From assembly GCA_018873245.2 (NCBI GenBank), contig JAEMBT020000001.1, positions 5,816,220-5,880,219 of the forward strand: a stretch of 64,000 bases of DNA. Reading direction: 5' to 3'. The DNA comes from Archegozetes longisetosus (lineage: Eukaryota; Arthropoda; Arachnida; Sarcoptiformes; Trhypochthoniidae). The notes under the pieces are model-generated. The model was given only the letters and a program-made list of their open reading frames with translations. It was not told where the DNA came from and did no database searches. Shown piece after piece: positions 25,865-37,311 of the stretch. A program made the translations under genes and the position numbers. Each line of letters starts with the position of its first letter. Position 1 is the first letter of the stretch.

Positions 25865-27230
25865 CTACATATTATTATGTCGATACAATGAAATTTCTAT
25901 GATTTTAAGCATAAAAATCATAGTCAAGGCTGTGATCTAAAAATAATAAAAATAATTTTTACAATCCAAATAAAGTTAAGAATCAGTTCTTACTTCATAT
26001 CCACGAAAGTGGTTTATAATAAATAGTTTCCAACAATAAAATCCAATTTTCTTCTGACTCAATCTCTCAATAAATGATGAGAACTAAAATATAACAAAAA
26101 TTTTCATTTATTTAATTAATAACTCTTGAATTTTTGTGAGTTTTACAAACTTTTAAACGAGTGGCATTAGTTAAAGACAACTTATTAGGCGTAAACGGGG
26201 TTCCCAATAATATATCATAAGATTTATTAGATTGATAATAGACAGAAGAGGCACATCTTATTATTAATATCAGAGGAAATATGAAAATAAAAGAACAATA
26301 AGTGAAAACCAACTTCATTATTAAACCAGCTTTTGAAAATATGCTAATGAATAAGAGTAGATTAATTATATAAGAGTTTAGAAGCCAGACCCAGAATAAA
26401 TATTTCGACCAAATATCTCTGTTAAATGAATAGATTTCCAAATAGTTTGAATTCAAAGTGGTCATTATAGCCATGACTCCATTATCCGTCAATTTAGATT
26501 TGTTCCTGGCAAAAAATTTGATTTTCTCATTTACTTCTTTAGCTTTAATCAACAAGTAATAACAAATGAGGTAAAAGTATGTAATTTGGTATATAAGAAT
26601 CATATTAACGTAATAACCACCGAAAGCGAAGATGAAATTTAGAGGAAATACATAGAAAATAAATTGACTGAGAGTGCAGTTGAAAATTAGAGGAAAATTC
26701 ACACAAATTAAAGCAATTGGTATGATCACTGGTTTTGAGAAATTATCAAAAATGTAGAATATTTGTTTTGCTGTTTCCATGAGTTTGTAGATTTTGTCTT
26801 TATCTGAAAGTCCAATGCTTTGTGGTGAAGTCAATCCCGATATCATCTCAAATGGTTTCAAATAAGTCGGAAATTCGTTATTCTTGTAATTTCTATAATG
26901 AATCCATTGTGTAATTAGTGATAAGGAAAATATAAGAATGGCTAAGATATTGTAGTGAATTCTAGCGTTCATAAAGTATGAAAAGTCAAGAATTATTATG
27001 AAGTATTCTGGATTTCCTTCTGGTAACAGTAATGAAATTATACATCTGACCAAGAATATCGAGTTTACTATTGTAATCAATAATGGGTTATGAAATCCGT
27101 TCCTTTTGACCGATCTGTTTTGGAAAAGAGATAAGCCGATGCGATATAAATGAGTTCCTGCAGACGTGACCAATAATTCTGGTGCTAATATTTGTGAAGG
27201 GTCGAAATCACTTTCTGAATTCAGTGCCAT
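25865..27230 (-). CDS. Gustatory receptor-like 7TM protein, right-arm copy (intact)
   Basis: Intact version of the arm-borne chemoreceptor. Exon 1 runs from the ATG at 27,230 to about 26,124, exon 2 is 26,083-25,994 and exon 3 is 25,936-25,865. All join in phase 0, predicting about 422 residues, a usual length for arthropod gustatory receptors. Exon 1 encodes several hydrophobic segments separated by short charged loops. Exon 2 encodes IERLSQKKIGFYCWKLF, which resembles the conserved receptor C-terminus. The exon 1 donor is weak (an alternative lies 27 bp upstream in frame). It differs from the left copy by the six-A run at 26,511-26,516, which keeps the frame, and by at least one substitution near the end (Pro for Leu). 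Taste ligand unknown; membrane topology is inferred. Confidence 0.75.
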
Positions 27231-30200
27231 TTAGGTTTAAGCTTTAATAAAATTTTGTTCAAACTTAAATATTTCCTCAAATAAACTTATGTGAATATTG
27301 TGACTGAGGTTGTCTGAGATGATATAAGAAAGACATGAAGACTTTATTCTCATCGTTTTATTGATTCTCATTTAACGATTTCATGATAAGGTAAATTTAA
27401 CTTTGGGTAGTAAAATATCGCAATTAAAACTTGGAAGCACCATAATACTAGTGTTATTTAAGGAATTTCTATATAAGTAAAGTTTCTCTTTATTGACTAT
27501 TTTCGTGTTTATCGATGTTTTAATAGCGATGTAGTATTTCATTTCTATTATTAATGGTTTCATTTCATGATAACATGTCATTTATTGTGAGTAAAGGTAT
27601 CGCTTTTTAGTTATATTATCATATTAATAACATATGAAATAATGGTGGGACGCTTGCATTACTTTCAGGTCCAAACCTTTATACTTTAATTATTTTGACT
27701 TGGGTGTCGTCTTTCTGTCTAGAAGATTAAAGAGTAGATCTAAATAGTGTCAATGGAGTATTATTGATCAATGAATCCGTAGTCGTACTATCGCTGGAAG
27801 TATTACTTGAATTATAAAATCAAGATAAATTTCAAAATTGACGTTTGTACTTCTCGCTAAAATTGCGTAAGCCAACACCCGATTTTTATGAAGAGCCACT
27901 ATCATCATCTGCTTCCAATCCTGTATTGTTGCTTTTACTTTTGTAGGCCTGAGATACAAATTATGAGCGCTAGCATTATTTCAAATTTACGATTTTTCAA
28001 ATCGATATTCTTACGGTGGTTTCCCAGGAAGACGATACTAGCGAGATGTTCAATAATCTTTAGTGTCGTAGTATTTGAGCCATGGCTATAATTCTATCTA
28101 GCATTCCATGGTTACTGATGTATTTTTCAAGGTGTCTAGTACAAATTTGAGCGTGAATCTAATACTTTACTCACATATTAAATAATTAAAAGTGTTCAAA
28201 TTACAAACATCCACATCATCCAGTATATTTTACTCTAATGCGCAATAATATTTCATAAGCATGTTTACTACCCTTGTAATCTTTGTAATATGATAGTCCA
28301 GATACTTAACTCAACCCTGATATGTAAAGTTCAGTTTGGTCGAAGTGTCTTAACTTTAAATTTATAGTGCATCAAATGAGAAAATCACAATGTTTAGTCA
28401 AGTATAGCCTTTCAAGGAACTAATGAAAAACTTTGAAATCGCTATCAAACAAGATCTATTAAAAAGTTCTTTATACTCCAACTATGAGATCAGTAGTTTA
28501 AAACCTACATCTATCTTCGCGATGAAAATTATTTCATCGGCACAGATTAAATGTCATGTTTACAACGTCGTAAAGTGGAAATAACTTTCGGCTGATTTGT
28601 ACTGATGTTTAATTTTAAATTATTCATGGTTAGACTCAGAGGATACGAATTACAGTGGCCTCAAACACTGTCGGTGACTAATCATATTTTATCGAGAAAA
28701 TTTTACCAAAATAAGCTGACGTTAGAATTGAGAACTCTCAAAAACTTTTGCAGTCTGATCACCAACTCTAAATTTACTAATTAATTAGTTAATTAATTAA
28801 CCTTCAAGTGAGCGAAATCTTAGATTTTATAGAGATACTAAAGGGTACAGAATTAAAAGTTAGAAACGGTGTTGAATCTAATAAACAGAATGTTACCACA
28901 GACTAGAACAGCTGAGGGAGTTATGACAAACTAAGCTGTCAACAAATGTGCAAAAATGATTTGAATTCTTAAAATTTATAATCGGCTAACAGAATTTTGC
29001 AGAATTATAGGTTCAGTAAAGGTAAGGTTTGGATTCATATATTACTTATGTATAGTAGGAGTTTTCAATCTGTATTCGTCTAATTTTGCTGATATAATAG
29101 GAAATATTAGGTCCAAGTATTAAAATATGATTTAGTTGTTGTTGCGCTTCCATTATATAATTCATTGATAATTCAATGCTTTCGCGAAATATTAGATTAA
29201 TATTCCAGTTATTATTTTTAATTTGATATAATCTTTTAATTCCTTTCATTGAAAGACTAACATCTTTTCATCTCATGTTTTATCAATATTTAATTAGTTT
29301 ATTATTATAAAACTTATTATAGATTTTAGTTTATAACTTTCGATCCAATAAGAAAATAAATTTTATTTTATTTAGATTATTTTGAATTAACCTGTTAGTT
29401 ATACTTAACCCCAAGGCGTTTATGAGATTCCTTATGAAAAATCGTTTAAAATTCACTATTAAACGCTTTGATTGGGAATACTTAAACTTTAAAGTTTAGA
29501 TTCACACTAGTCGTTAAAAACTGTAACGAATTGACAAAAGCTTTTATAGCAATTATACAAAGATTTCAAAGCTTTTCTAGAAAATAGCAGCTCATTAATT
29601 GAATGCTTCTCTGCAAAAGGCAGGTAAATAGCTACTATACACTTTGAGAAAGACTGCTTTAAATTTTAATATCTATTTTTGCTTTATTATGTGCTTTTTA
29701 CTGAAAAAATTAATTTTTGTTTTTGAAAATTTCTATAAAAAGTTGTTTTAAAGTCATATTGAAAATAATTATTAACTTTATTTTCAAATCAGTTAATGCA
29801 AGAAACTGGTTGAAAAAGTTTCAATTCAACAAAATATAATTGAATAGTTAGAGAATAACATTTGTTAGAATAATTTTCAAGCTACTTAACACAGATTTTT
29901 TTCAAGAGTTTTCTGTTTTATTCTATTAAGTATTTCACGAGAAATATTTCATCATTTTTCTTACTTTCATTTAGGTCAACAATCACAAATTTTAGTTCAG
30001 ATAAGTTTATATTTCCAATGTCAGAAAAATTTTCAACTAAAATTTTATGAGTAACTAGTTCACTACTGGTATTACGGCATAAGACCGAATGCGACACATG
30101 ATTAAACATATTGTATCAAATGTTAAAAATAAATTATTAGATCAAACCTTTTTAGTTCGAACTAATCAAATTTATAATTTTAAAAATATAATAAAACATG

Positions 30201-31557
30201 AAATGACTGATCAAATTTTTATAATTCCATATGTAATAAAAAATATTCGGATCTTTGCAAAATACAGTAGAAGCTCGATGCAGTAAACATATTTTGATGC
30301 AATGGAGTTTGCAATGGCATTCGATATAAAATATATTTCTTATAGAGTTCTCATAAGTATTGTAGTATCACCGGATTTTTCCGAATATAAGCCGCGGCTT
30401 GTATAAAGAAAGAAGTTAGATTTTTGAAAATTTTAGCAGTGCGGCTAATACATGGAGTGCGACTTGCATAAGAAGAAGTTAGAAAAATTCAAATTAAAAA
30501 AATTTTATTCAAATTGAAAGACATCAAAAGGAGAAATACTAGACTTAATTTTTATGACAGCGATTTCTGCATTTTATATTAAAAGATTAAGTTTTGATTC
30601 ATTGAAAAAATTTAAAATTGAAAACTCAACTTAAAATGAAATGACAGATAATGAATGAATAATCTATAAGACAGTGTAGATAGTGATATATTTAGAAACC
30701 CCTAAAGTTCTGACTTTGATTCAAAGATTGTGAGTTAACTCATTTGAAAATAAAATTTAATGAAGGTTTCGAAAGTGTTGTGAATGACTTAATTGATTCG
30801 CATAAGCTTCGTCAGTTATATCTCTAATTTGGTGCGGATCATGCACACATGCGGCTTGTATTCGAAAAAATACGGTAAAATCACGTTTGCAACTTTAAAC
30901 TGATATCATATTTTGATTTTTAGACACTTTTAAACGAATAACTACAAAGACAGCGTGCTCAAAAAGTTCCATTTCATAGAAAAATAAATTTCGGATATTA
31001 ATATCTTTAAGAAAAACATTCAGACGAAAATAGCTGGTTTTTAAAAATATGTACTTCTATTTATTATATTGACATTGTTGCTTAATAAAAACTCTAAAAT
31101 TTGATATATTCCGACTTTCGATATAACATGATATAACGAACAAAAACTTTACTCCTTGAGTGTTCGTTATATCGAGCTTTATTGTATATAGTTTCACAAA
31201 CAAATTCAATTAAATTGAATATAAGAGTATAATATATAAATAAAATGAATTTAATTTTTAAATTGTATTCTGCCTTATCTCGCATTCGATCCTTTTGTTT
31301 TCGATATTATTAATTCGACTTTTTTCATTCGATAGTTTTTCCTCAATTTTGTCAGGGAACCGAGAACAAACGTTTTATTCGTTAAACGACTTATTCATTT
31401 TAAAATCAAGCTAAACACTTTGAAATACTTTTAGGGCTTACAAAAGTTTTGTTCACTTTTGTTTATTTAATGCATTTAATGCTTAGCGTTTGTTACAAAG
31501 GTCTACACTTGACACAATCTCTTTCACAAAATATTTTACTTTAATCTGATTTAGTAT
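27231..31557. other. Mirrored gene-free outer part of right arm
   Basis: Reverse complement of 1,091-5,411. No gene is supported. The possible AAGCCGC-ended element is mirrored at about 30,363-30,883. Small frames present here are not conserved in quality between the arms. Confidence 0.6.
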
Positions 31558-32093
31558 TAGTTTAAATAGAATTTGAACTATTCGATTTTATTTAATTAAA
31601 CATGTTTCGTCCATTGAATATTATATTAAACTTAAAGTCATATTAAAGCTAAGTTTAAATTTTCGATTTCTATCAAAACGTCAAAAGAAGATAACTCCGC
31701 TTTACAGAGAAACATTCAATTAAATCCTCAAAGACAAATACGAGAAAAAATATCAACAAAAACCTTGTAATCTTTTGCTTAAAAATGAAGACCTTATTAC
31801 ATTTTATTGAAATTTTTTCAGAAAGTACAGCCAAAAAAGTTAAGAGTCATATACTTCATAATGTGGTATCTGTACAATTGGTGTCAGTCTTGTAAGTGTC
31901 ACCTCAGTACGATAAAATTCTGGAATATTATGATTTAAGTTTAATACTTAAGAGTTAGTGTTTATAATTTTTTCTTATTAAAATGCATAATTGATTAACG
32001 TAAATGCTTAATATAATCTTTTAAACAAATTATTAATGATATCAAATATAATTTCATTAGTAACGAATAAGATATAATTTTGTAGAATTTCAG
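31558..32093. other. Intergenic between palindrome edge and LRR/HRM gene
   Basis: AT-rich, no ORF. The first about 180 bp beyond the arm are paralogous in direct orientation to about 42,345-42,560. A receptor transmembrane region that might be expected downstream of the neighbouring minus-strand gene is not found here. Confidence 0.6.
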
Positions 32094-34118
32094 TTAAATG
32101 AATGGTTTTTTCACTTCCTCAGAAGAAATTAATAAGCTCTCATTTTTCAAATTACTAATTATTTCTTCGAGTATTTCAATGGCATCGCTGATATGCGTTA
32201 TATTTGCTGTTTTATTGGTTGCTATATCTAACCAGCACTCACTAAAATCAGATCCATTTTGATCAAAGATTCCGTTTTCGCGACATATCCATTTCATACT
32301 TCCATTTCCATAATTACACTTTCCTTCAGATACTTCTCCCAAACCAACGGGTGGCCAATGAGTTATACCATACTCTCCATCGTATTCACCATTAAAGTTA
32401 CAAATGAACTTCGGGTTTTGAGTTGACTCTAGTAATAATGAATATTATGTTAAATTTGGCTAAAATATGATTTTCCTGCTAACATTTATACTTCTCTTCT
32501 CAGAGTTGTGCTTATATGTTAAAATTTTTTGAATCTTCAATGAAAATATAATCTATTATTCCTATATTAAAATGGTAATCATTCAATTTTCTTTAACATT
32601 TCAATTCTAATCTATAATCTTGGTCAGAGAAAGTTTTTACTTATTCCTAATGTTTGTTTCAGTCAAATAATCTGTTTATGATTTCAATGATCTTAAATTA
32701 TATGCTTTCGTGAATATCAGTTGTGCTAATTACGAAATGAATAATACTATTAATTATTTTTATCAATATTTTCATCAGCTTAGAAGACATAAGTATTGAT
32801 AGTAATGGTTACTCGTCCTTTGCAACAAATAGATTACAAGATATTGTGAATAGTTTTATTCAAAAATTGCTCATTAAAACTATGAATTTTGTCTTTTTTT
32901 GTATATAAATAGTCAACTGAGCTCAGTCTCATTAAATGTCTCCAAAAATTCTAAACTTTCATAATGAGTCAACTTTAGAATACAATTTTCTAATCAGAAT
33001 ACTAGTATAAATAAATACAAAATAAGCGAACTTATAGTTGAAACATACCACTTGAAGTACAATGAGTAAAGTCATCAATAGTCAAATTGTAAAATGATAG
33101 TCCATTGGAACATTTTGCACCAATTATTTTATTCATGTAAACATCCTTTCTTTCGAAAATCCATTTTAGATTACAATCATTGCACTCGAGTGGACCATAG
33201 TCGATAAATTTAATCATACTTTTAGGATATTCATCAAGAAGTGGCTTAAATACATATTCTTTTAAATATCTCATTTTAGAGTTATTATCAAATATCAGAT
33301 TGATAACTCTTTTTGGGTTCGTGAAAACTCCTGATTCAAAACTTGAACCATTTATTTGCGATGACAAAATATTGATCGTAAGGTCTCTATTTGGGTTCAT
33401 ATTTTCGATTACAAAAGCATTTGATGGAATGAAATCGAAACTTCCTCTAATTATAATTTGCTCAACATTTCTCAAAGATCTGTACGCATAATTATTTACT
33501 TTTTTCAATTTTTCGAAGTATATCTGTGTTATTGAACTACTGTTCAATGTATTCTCATGTATTTCATCAAAACTTGGAGCATCGATCGAAAGAAGTGATA
33601 ATCTTGGCATAGAATTGATTAAATTGAATATATTATAAGGTGAAGGAGAGAGTGTAAGATTATTGCTCTAAGTGATTAATTTGCAAAAATTCAAATTAAT
33701 ATGATGCATAATGAAATCGTGATTTGAGATATTTGAAACTATTATTACTTACATTTATAGCTAATTGTACGACTCGAGAAGTGTTGAATGCTTTTTCATG
33801 AATTCTTTCTATACTCCAAGACCATAAGTTTATATAAGCGATTGATAAATCATAGAAGAAATTTTCTTCAATTGTTTTAATATTTGGATTAGAATCAAGT
33901 TGAATTAATTGAATTTGCTTGTTAATTGGAATTGAATTACTTGAAAACCATTTACTCAGTTGTTTAGAAATTTCAGTAATATTGTAAATCAAATCTTCAG
34001 CACAAACTAACCATGATCCTTGAGGCTCGGTGCAACTACATGGATCGGTTATATATTTTGGAGGACATTCACTATTAATTAATGGAATTAAAAGGCCGAT
34101 CAATAAAATTGATAACAT
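32094..34118 (-). CDS. Secreted/ecto LRR protein with HRM (hormone-receptor) domain
   Basis: Three exons joined by good splice sites: 34,118-33,753 (donor GTAAGT, phase 0), 33,667-33,049 (donor GTATGT, phase 1) and 32,428 to a stop at 32,094. The predicted length is about 440 residues. The start has a signal peptide (MLSILLIGLLIPLINS) followed by a cysteine-rich cap containing CPPKYITDPCSC. Residues of exons 1-2 look like degenerate leucine-rich repeats closed by a C-terminal cap (CNDC). Exon 3 matches the HRM domain of adhesion-type GPCRs in its WPPV, GEV, KC, WIC and CWL spacing. No GPS motif or seven-helix region follows before the palindrome edge. It could be a secreted paralogue, a truncated receptor, or a gene with an unrecognised further exon. 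Confidence 0.7.
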
Positions 34119-34208
34119 TTTATAACGACAGATTTTATAAACATCAATTTTTTGATAAACTATAGAAATATCAAATATTTATTTTAATTTCAAATTCGTT
34201 CAAAACCA

Positions 34209-34255
34209 ATATATACACATATATACATATATACATATATATCGATATCGATATT
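34209..34255. repeat. TA/CATA-rich microsatellite
   Basis: Alternating ATATAC/ATAT units end in overlapping ATCGATATCGAT, about 90 bp upstream of the LRR/HRM start codon. Simple-sequence repeat. Confidence 0.75.
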
Positions 34256-34492
34256 TCAAACATCAATTCAAGTTTTTTATACTAAATAGATTCTTATTAG
34301 AATTACTTGATCCAATTTAAATTTTTAAAAATTATAGTTGAAAATTTGATTCAACAATATGAAACTTCACTACACTAGATGAGTTTATATAATACGCGGG
34401 GGATCACGAAGATTACGTCTATATTATCTGTAATAACTTTGATAACCGAGTTTATGGATTTTCGTTTATTGCATAGCAATAGAGAGTATTAA

Positions 34493-34998
34493 CCCTACAC
34501 TGCATAGTGTAGCAGATCTGCTACACTACGATCTTAGTCCATTATCTCAATATTACAACATTTACTAGAAATAATGCATATCGTAGCCGATGTGCAACAA
34601 AGCTTTTGAGATTATATAGCTTCGTTATTTATATAGATATCATGATTTCAAGAAAAATAGACATTCATCATTTCTTATTATGTAAATCAACAAGGTACTA
34701 TATATCAACAGTTAAAAAATGTTCTAAATTAGGCATACTTTTCATATTTCTTCCAAAAGTTAATAATTTTTGAGTTAAAGGTATGTAGAACAATCAATAA
34801 TATCATAGAAAATCCTCTTTCCTCAAAATGATGGTACATTACAAGAACTTATAAGTTACAGATCAGCCACATTTCAAACAATTTTTTCACATAATCCTAT
34901 CATTATAGCTTTTTCAATGATTTTTCCAAAATATATGCTCCCGAAAGTGTCTGATGCTAAATTTTCATTGAAAAATAAAAAAATCATGCAGTGTAGGG
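34493..34998. mobile_element. piggyBac-type MITE with TTAA target duplication
   Basis: The ends CCCTACACTGCAT and ATGCAGTGTAGGG are perfect 13-bp inverted repeats, flanked on both sides by TTAA (34,489-34,492 and 34,999-35,002). TTAA plus ends beginning CCC are typical of piggyBac elements. Immediately inside the left end is a perfect 22-bp palindrome (AGTGTAGCAGA and its complement). Non-coding. Confidence 0.85.
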
Positions 34999-35002
34999 TT
35001 AA

Positions 35003-36096
35003 TTCACCTATTTATGAGTTAATAGAACTTGGTTGTATCTTTACGATGACATTAACTTCCCAGTTATACAATTTCTTAGAATTATCTAACTTGTTATGCC
35101 GTTCTGGTTCGAGCTCATAAACCTAAACGCATAACTGGGGACTAAAATTAACTATTTATCCAGAATTCTGAAACAAATATTCTATTAAAATCTTAGTAAT
35201 CACTTTGTTTGATGGCAATCTTTTATTTTCTTTAAAATGATAAGTATTTAAAATAATATTTAATAACAAATAGATAAAGAAATATAACATAGGGTTTAGA
35301 CGTGATTTCATTATTTGATTGATACATAAAAATGTTATAAACATATTTGAAGGTATTCACATATTAAAAGATTTTTACTTCTTTCTAATACTTTTCCACT
35401 CTCACTTAGAGGCGTAATGAGGCCCTCTCCTCGAGGTCTCCGCCCAAAGACTGACTCTCTTTACTAGTTTTTTAACATATCTTATATAAACAAAATAGAT
35501 CTGAATTGTTATTCTTTTAAAATATTCACCGCATTTCATAGCAAACGTTAATACAATGATAACCTTGAAAGCATTAGTAAAGCATTACATAAAATATAAA
35601 GCATTTTAAAGATAACTGCCTGACAAACTATTTTAAAAGAATGAAAAACTGATTTAAAATCAGAGAATTTATATCTGCATAACAAACTATTGGTAAGAAA
35701 ATTACTTTTTGAAAAACAATATTTTGAATATTCAGATATTAATGCAATTATTCAAAACTATTATTCAAGTTCAAGTTCTCAAGGCTAGGATTATTTGTAA
35801 ATTTTATAATCAAAATTTTATAGTACCTAATGTTGACTTAATGATCGAGTTTAAGCCTAGAAAACGCTTATCTATTATATATGGTTGGTAGAACTATCAC
35901 GTTATAAAATGTCGTTTACATTTAAACTAATCAAAAATGACTTTTTAATCGTACATCTTCGGAAAATTCACTAACATTGAAGATTTAAACTTCAGTTTAA
36001 CATGTTAAAACTACCACACTACCTGGATTGTAGTGATTGTAGATGGTTTGATGGTTGTCGACTAATTGATATTTCATCAGATTTCAAATTTATTAT
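35003..36096. other. Intergenic, no gene seen
   Basis: AT-rich. There is a short GC-richer patch around 35,395-35,455 with no recognisable RNA-gene fold. No ORF is supported. Confidence 0.55.
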
Positions 36097-36606
36097 ATGT
36101 TAGCAGAATAGTCCAGACAACTGAATCTTTAAAACGAATCTATACTTTTCAAATATGATTATATGATTTGTGAGTGTATTCGCCTCCTGTCTGGTATACA
36201 AAGACCCAACGAGGTCATAGGTGTCTCTTACCGGTGACTCTAATTTTTAAATTCATTTCCCCTTTACACCTTCTCCGTACGCAGCTTCATGTTGAATATT
36301 ATTTGCACTTATTAGATTTTTGCCTCTTTATTCTTGCAAATTCATTACTTTTTGCAAATCGAAAAGAAAAGGTCAAATAAAACTTAAAGATCTGCAAATG
36401 AAGTTTAACTTTAAGCTACGTATGGAGAAGGTGTAATAGGGAAATGAATTTAAAAGTTAGCGCCACTGGTAAGAGACACCTCTCACCTCGTTAGGTCTTT
36501 GTAAACCAGACAGGAGGCGAATACACTCACTAATCATTATAATCATATTTGAAAAATATAGATTCGTTTTAAAGATTCAGTTGTACGGACTATTCTATTA
36601 ACATCT
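36097..36606. mobile_element. Long-armed fold-back element
   Basis: Two arms of about 200 bp are inverted copies: ATGTTAGCAGAATAGTCC at the left end pairs with GGACTATTCTATTAACAT at the right. Pairing continues through GAATACACTCAC, CCAGACAGGAGG, GAGACACC and ACACCTTCTCC. The central loop is roughly 80-100 bp. Non-coding. The target duplication is not clear. Confidence 0.8.
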
Positions 36607-36733
36607 AGTAAGATCATTAAATAGCATCGCCCGGATTTAGATGTGCATGGCTTGGCCTACGTGTTTACAGATTAAAACCTATGCGATAGTGAAAGGTATC
36701 ACCGAGAGAGCGAATGTACGCATCATGTAAGTG

Positions 36734-37303
36734 TACGGTGGCCAAGTTTTCTAAACCTAATTCCGGGACATCATAGAGGAATCTTTTAGTTCAAAAATAT
36801 CTAAATTAATATGTTTCTCATTCTTATTTAACAGATTATTTATTTTTAATAAAACTGTATTTTTCCCATATATTATAGCATTTAGTAAAACAACATTGTT
36901 TTTTACAAAATTATAAAACTGTGCATGGTATATCAAAATTAAACTTAATGCAAATCTCTGCTTTTACTAAGCTAATTCTCATTTGATTTCTTTCATTTGT
37001 CCATACATTTGTAATTACACTAAAAACGCGCTCAACATAATCATTACTAATAGGTATTGCTAAAAACATCCTACAATTTTAGTCAAATTGATAAAATTAT
37101 TTTCAGATAAAATAGAACATACAGAGAAAATAAAGATTAAAATTATTTTGCAAAACAAGAATGTTTTGCAAAGTTAGCCTGTAATAATTGTTATGCTTAA
37201 TTCTGGGACATAAGCTGTCCTGGAATGTGTACTCCCGGGACTCTGCAAGGAAAGGCTAAAATCTAGGACTGTCCTGTCCATTCCGGGACACTTGGACACC
37301 CTA
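36734..37303. mobile_element. hAT-type MITE with 8-bp TSD TGTAAGTG
   Basis: Ends TACGGTGGCCAAG and CTTGGACACCCTA form degenerate inverted repeats related to the other GGTGACC-ended MITEs in the window. CCGGGACA-type motifs recur near both ends. The flanking direct repeats TGTAAGTG at 36,726-36,733 and 37,304-37,311 are exact. No ORF. Confidence 0.85.
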
Positions 37304-37311
37304 TGTAAGTG

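Larger units (their letters stand above)
17146..31557 (-). repeat. Right arm of ~14.4-kb palindrome
   Basis: Reverse complement of 1,091-15,504. The outer end is sharp: homology runs to TTAGTAT at 31,551-31,557 and stops, matching the stop at 1,090/1,091 on the left. The sequence beyond 31,557 is paralogous, not identical, to 42,345-42,560. Confidence 0.95.

Noticed and set aside
1091-31557. Palindrome as a sequencing fold-back artefact
   Set aside because: The arms differ by base substitutions and the inner flanks are strongly diverged, which a missed-adapter or template-switch read would not show; still worth confirming with long reads.
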